Positions 13,037 through 13,530 of a stretch of DNA of 13,530 nt are shown here, in pieces; the first letter of the stretch is position 1; the number at the start of each line of letters is the position of its first letter. The stretch spans positions 1 to 13,530 of the forward strand of contig JBKKCR010000275.1 of NCBI GenBank assembly GCA_046712825.1. Direction: 5' to 3'. This stretch comes from DATFGK01 sp046712825. Its GTDB lineage: Bacteria; Actinomycetota; AC-67. The notes beneath the pieces were generated by a model, which saw only the letters and a list, made by a program, of their open reading frames with translations, was not told the DNA's origin and ran no database searches. The translations under genes and the position numbers were made by a program.

Positions 13037-13530
13037 ATGCCCGAGCAGCGGCCGAACTTCCTGCTGATCACGACCGACCAGCAGCGCTACGACTCGCTCG
13101 GGTGCAACGGGAACACGGTGTGCCGGACGCCGTCGATCGACTCGCTGGCGTCGGCCGGCATCCGGTACGAGCGGGCCCATGTGCAGAACGTGCTGTGTAT
13201 GCCCTCGCGTGCGACGATCGTGACCGGCCAGTACCCCGGGACACACGGTGTCTGGAACAACGGGGTGTGTCTGCCTCGCGAATCGCCGTCGGTCGCGCAC
13301 GTGCTCAAGGACGCCGGTTACGCGACATCGCACATCGGCAAGATGCACTTCGAAACCACGCGCCCCGACTTCAGCGAGCACCTCCGCAGCGTCGGCGAGC
13401 GCCCGGTGATGACCACGCAGTTCGTGGACATCGACGGCGAGCCGATCATGTGGATCGTCCCGACCGACGAGGATCTCCAGGGCCCGCACCGCGGGTTCGA
13501 CTTCATCGAGCACTGCAACCACTTCATCTC
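13037..13530 (+). CDS. Sulfatase (formylglycine-dependent), 5' part, truncated by window end
   Basis: The first 164 residues of an alkaline-phosphatase-fold sulfatase; the rest lies beyond the window. The N-terminal strand is NFLLITTDQQRYDSLG, with metal ligand Asp14 and Gln15 in the usual second-Asp position, as in many arylsulfatase/choline-sulfatase relatives. TPSIDSLASAGIRYERAH is the conserved follow-up. CMPSRATIVTG carries Cys54, the residue converted to formylglycine by a sulfatase-modifying enzyme (CxPSR type). GYATSHIGKMHF holds Lys102 and His104 of the active site. There is no signal peptide, so it is probably cytoplasmic. ATG 13037 lacks a strong ribosome site; see the -10 box just upstream. 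It diverges from the 332-residue protein gene across the half-site array. The substrate is unreadable from this part; sulfate or phosphonate esters are both known in the superfamily. Confidence 0.93.
   Translation, partial: MPEQRPNFLLITTDQQRYDSLGCNGNTVCRTPSIDSLASAGIRYERAHVQNVLCMPSRATIVTGQYPGTHGVWNNGVCLPRESPSVAHVLKDAGYATSHIGKMHFETTRPDFSEHLRSVGERPVMTTQFVDIDGEPIMWIVPTDEDLQGPHRGFDFIEHCNHFI

Overview
The window reads as chromosomal DNA of a high-GC actinobacterium. The support is the GC-rich third codon positions, frequent GTG starts, strong AGGAGG-type ribosome sites mixed with genes that look leaderless, a Ddn-like F420-dependent enzyme, and families common in actinobacteria (SnoaL-like, amidohydrolase-2, VOC, SDR). 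I cannot name a genus. There is no rRNA, tRNA, CRISPR array, transposase or integrase. Nearly every base is assigned to about fourteen genes with short gaps, and the last gene runs off the right edge.

Left part (1-2410). An unassigned 195-base edge is followed by a small phage-like HNH/zinc-knuckle protein (+), a VOC metalloenzyme (-), and then a leftward set (-) of an FtsX-like permease, a membrane-anchored protein and an M23 peptidase. The last two overlap by one base (TGATG). The permease has no ATPase beside it and the peptidase has no signal peptide. A loose analogy with FtsEX-EnvC is possible but unproven.

Middle (2465-7783). After the permease come a DMT/EamA exporter and a SnoaL-like protein (both -). 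A 58-base gap divides these from a rightward SDR oxidoreductase plus a Ddn-type F420-dependent oxidoreductase, which form a clear two-gene operon.

Right part (7780-13530). This looks like a small-molecule catabolic block built from divergent pairs. An acyl-CoA-synthetase-like protein (-) lies opposite an amidohydrolase/HAD operon (+). Between them is a 25-bp near-perfect dyad that sits on a good -10 box. A PIG-L-like protein and an unrecognised 332-residue protein (-) then lie opposite a sulfatase (+, truncated). That gap holds a 34-bp array of four alternating GTCAGAC/GTCTGAC half-sites at 9-bp pitch. Two enzymes here have lost hallmark catalytic residues: the adenylating enzyme (P-loop and the A10 lysine) and the PIG-L protein (the AHPDD metal motif).

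The most interesting items are the two operator-like dyad systems, the two degenerate enzymes, the permease/anchor/M23 set, and a recurring TANNNT box 7-9 bases before genes that have no ribosome site.
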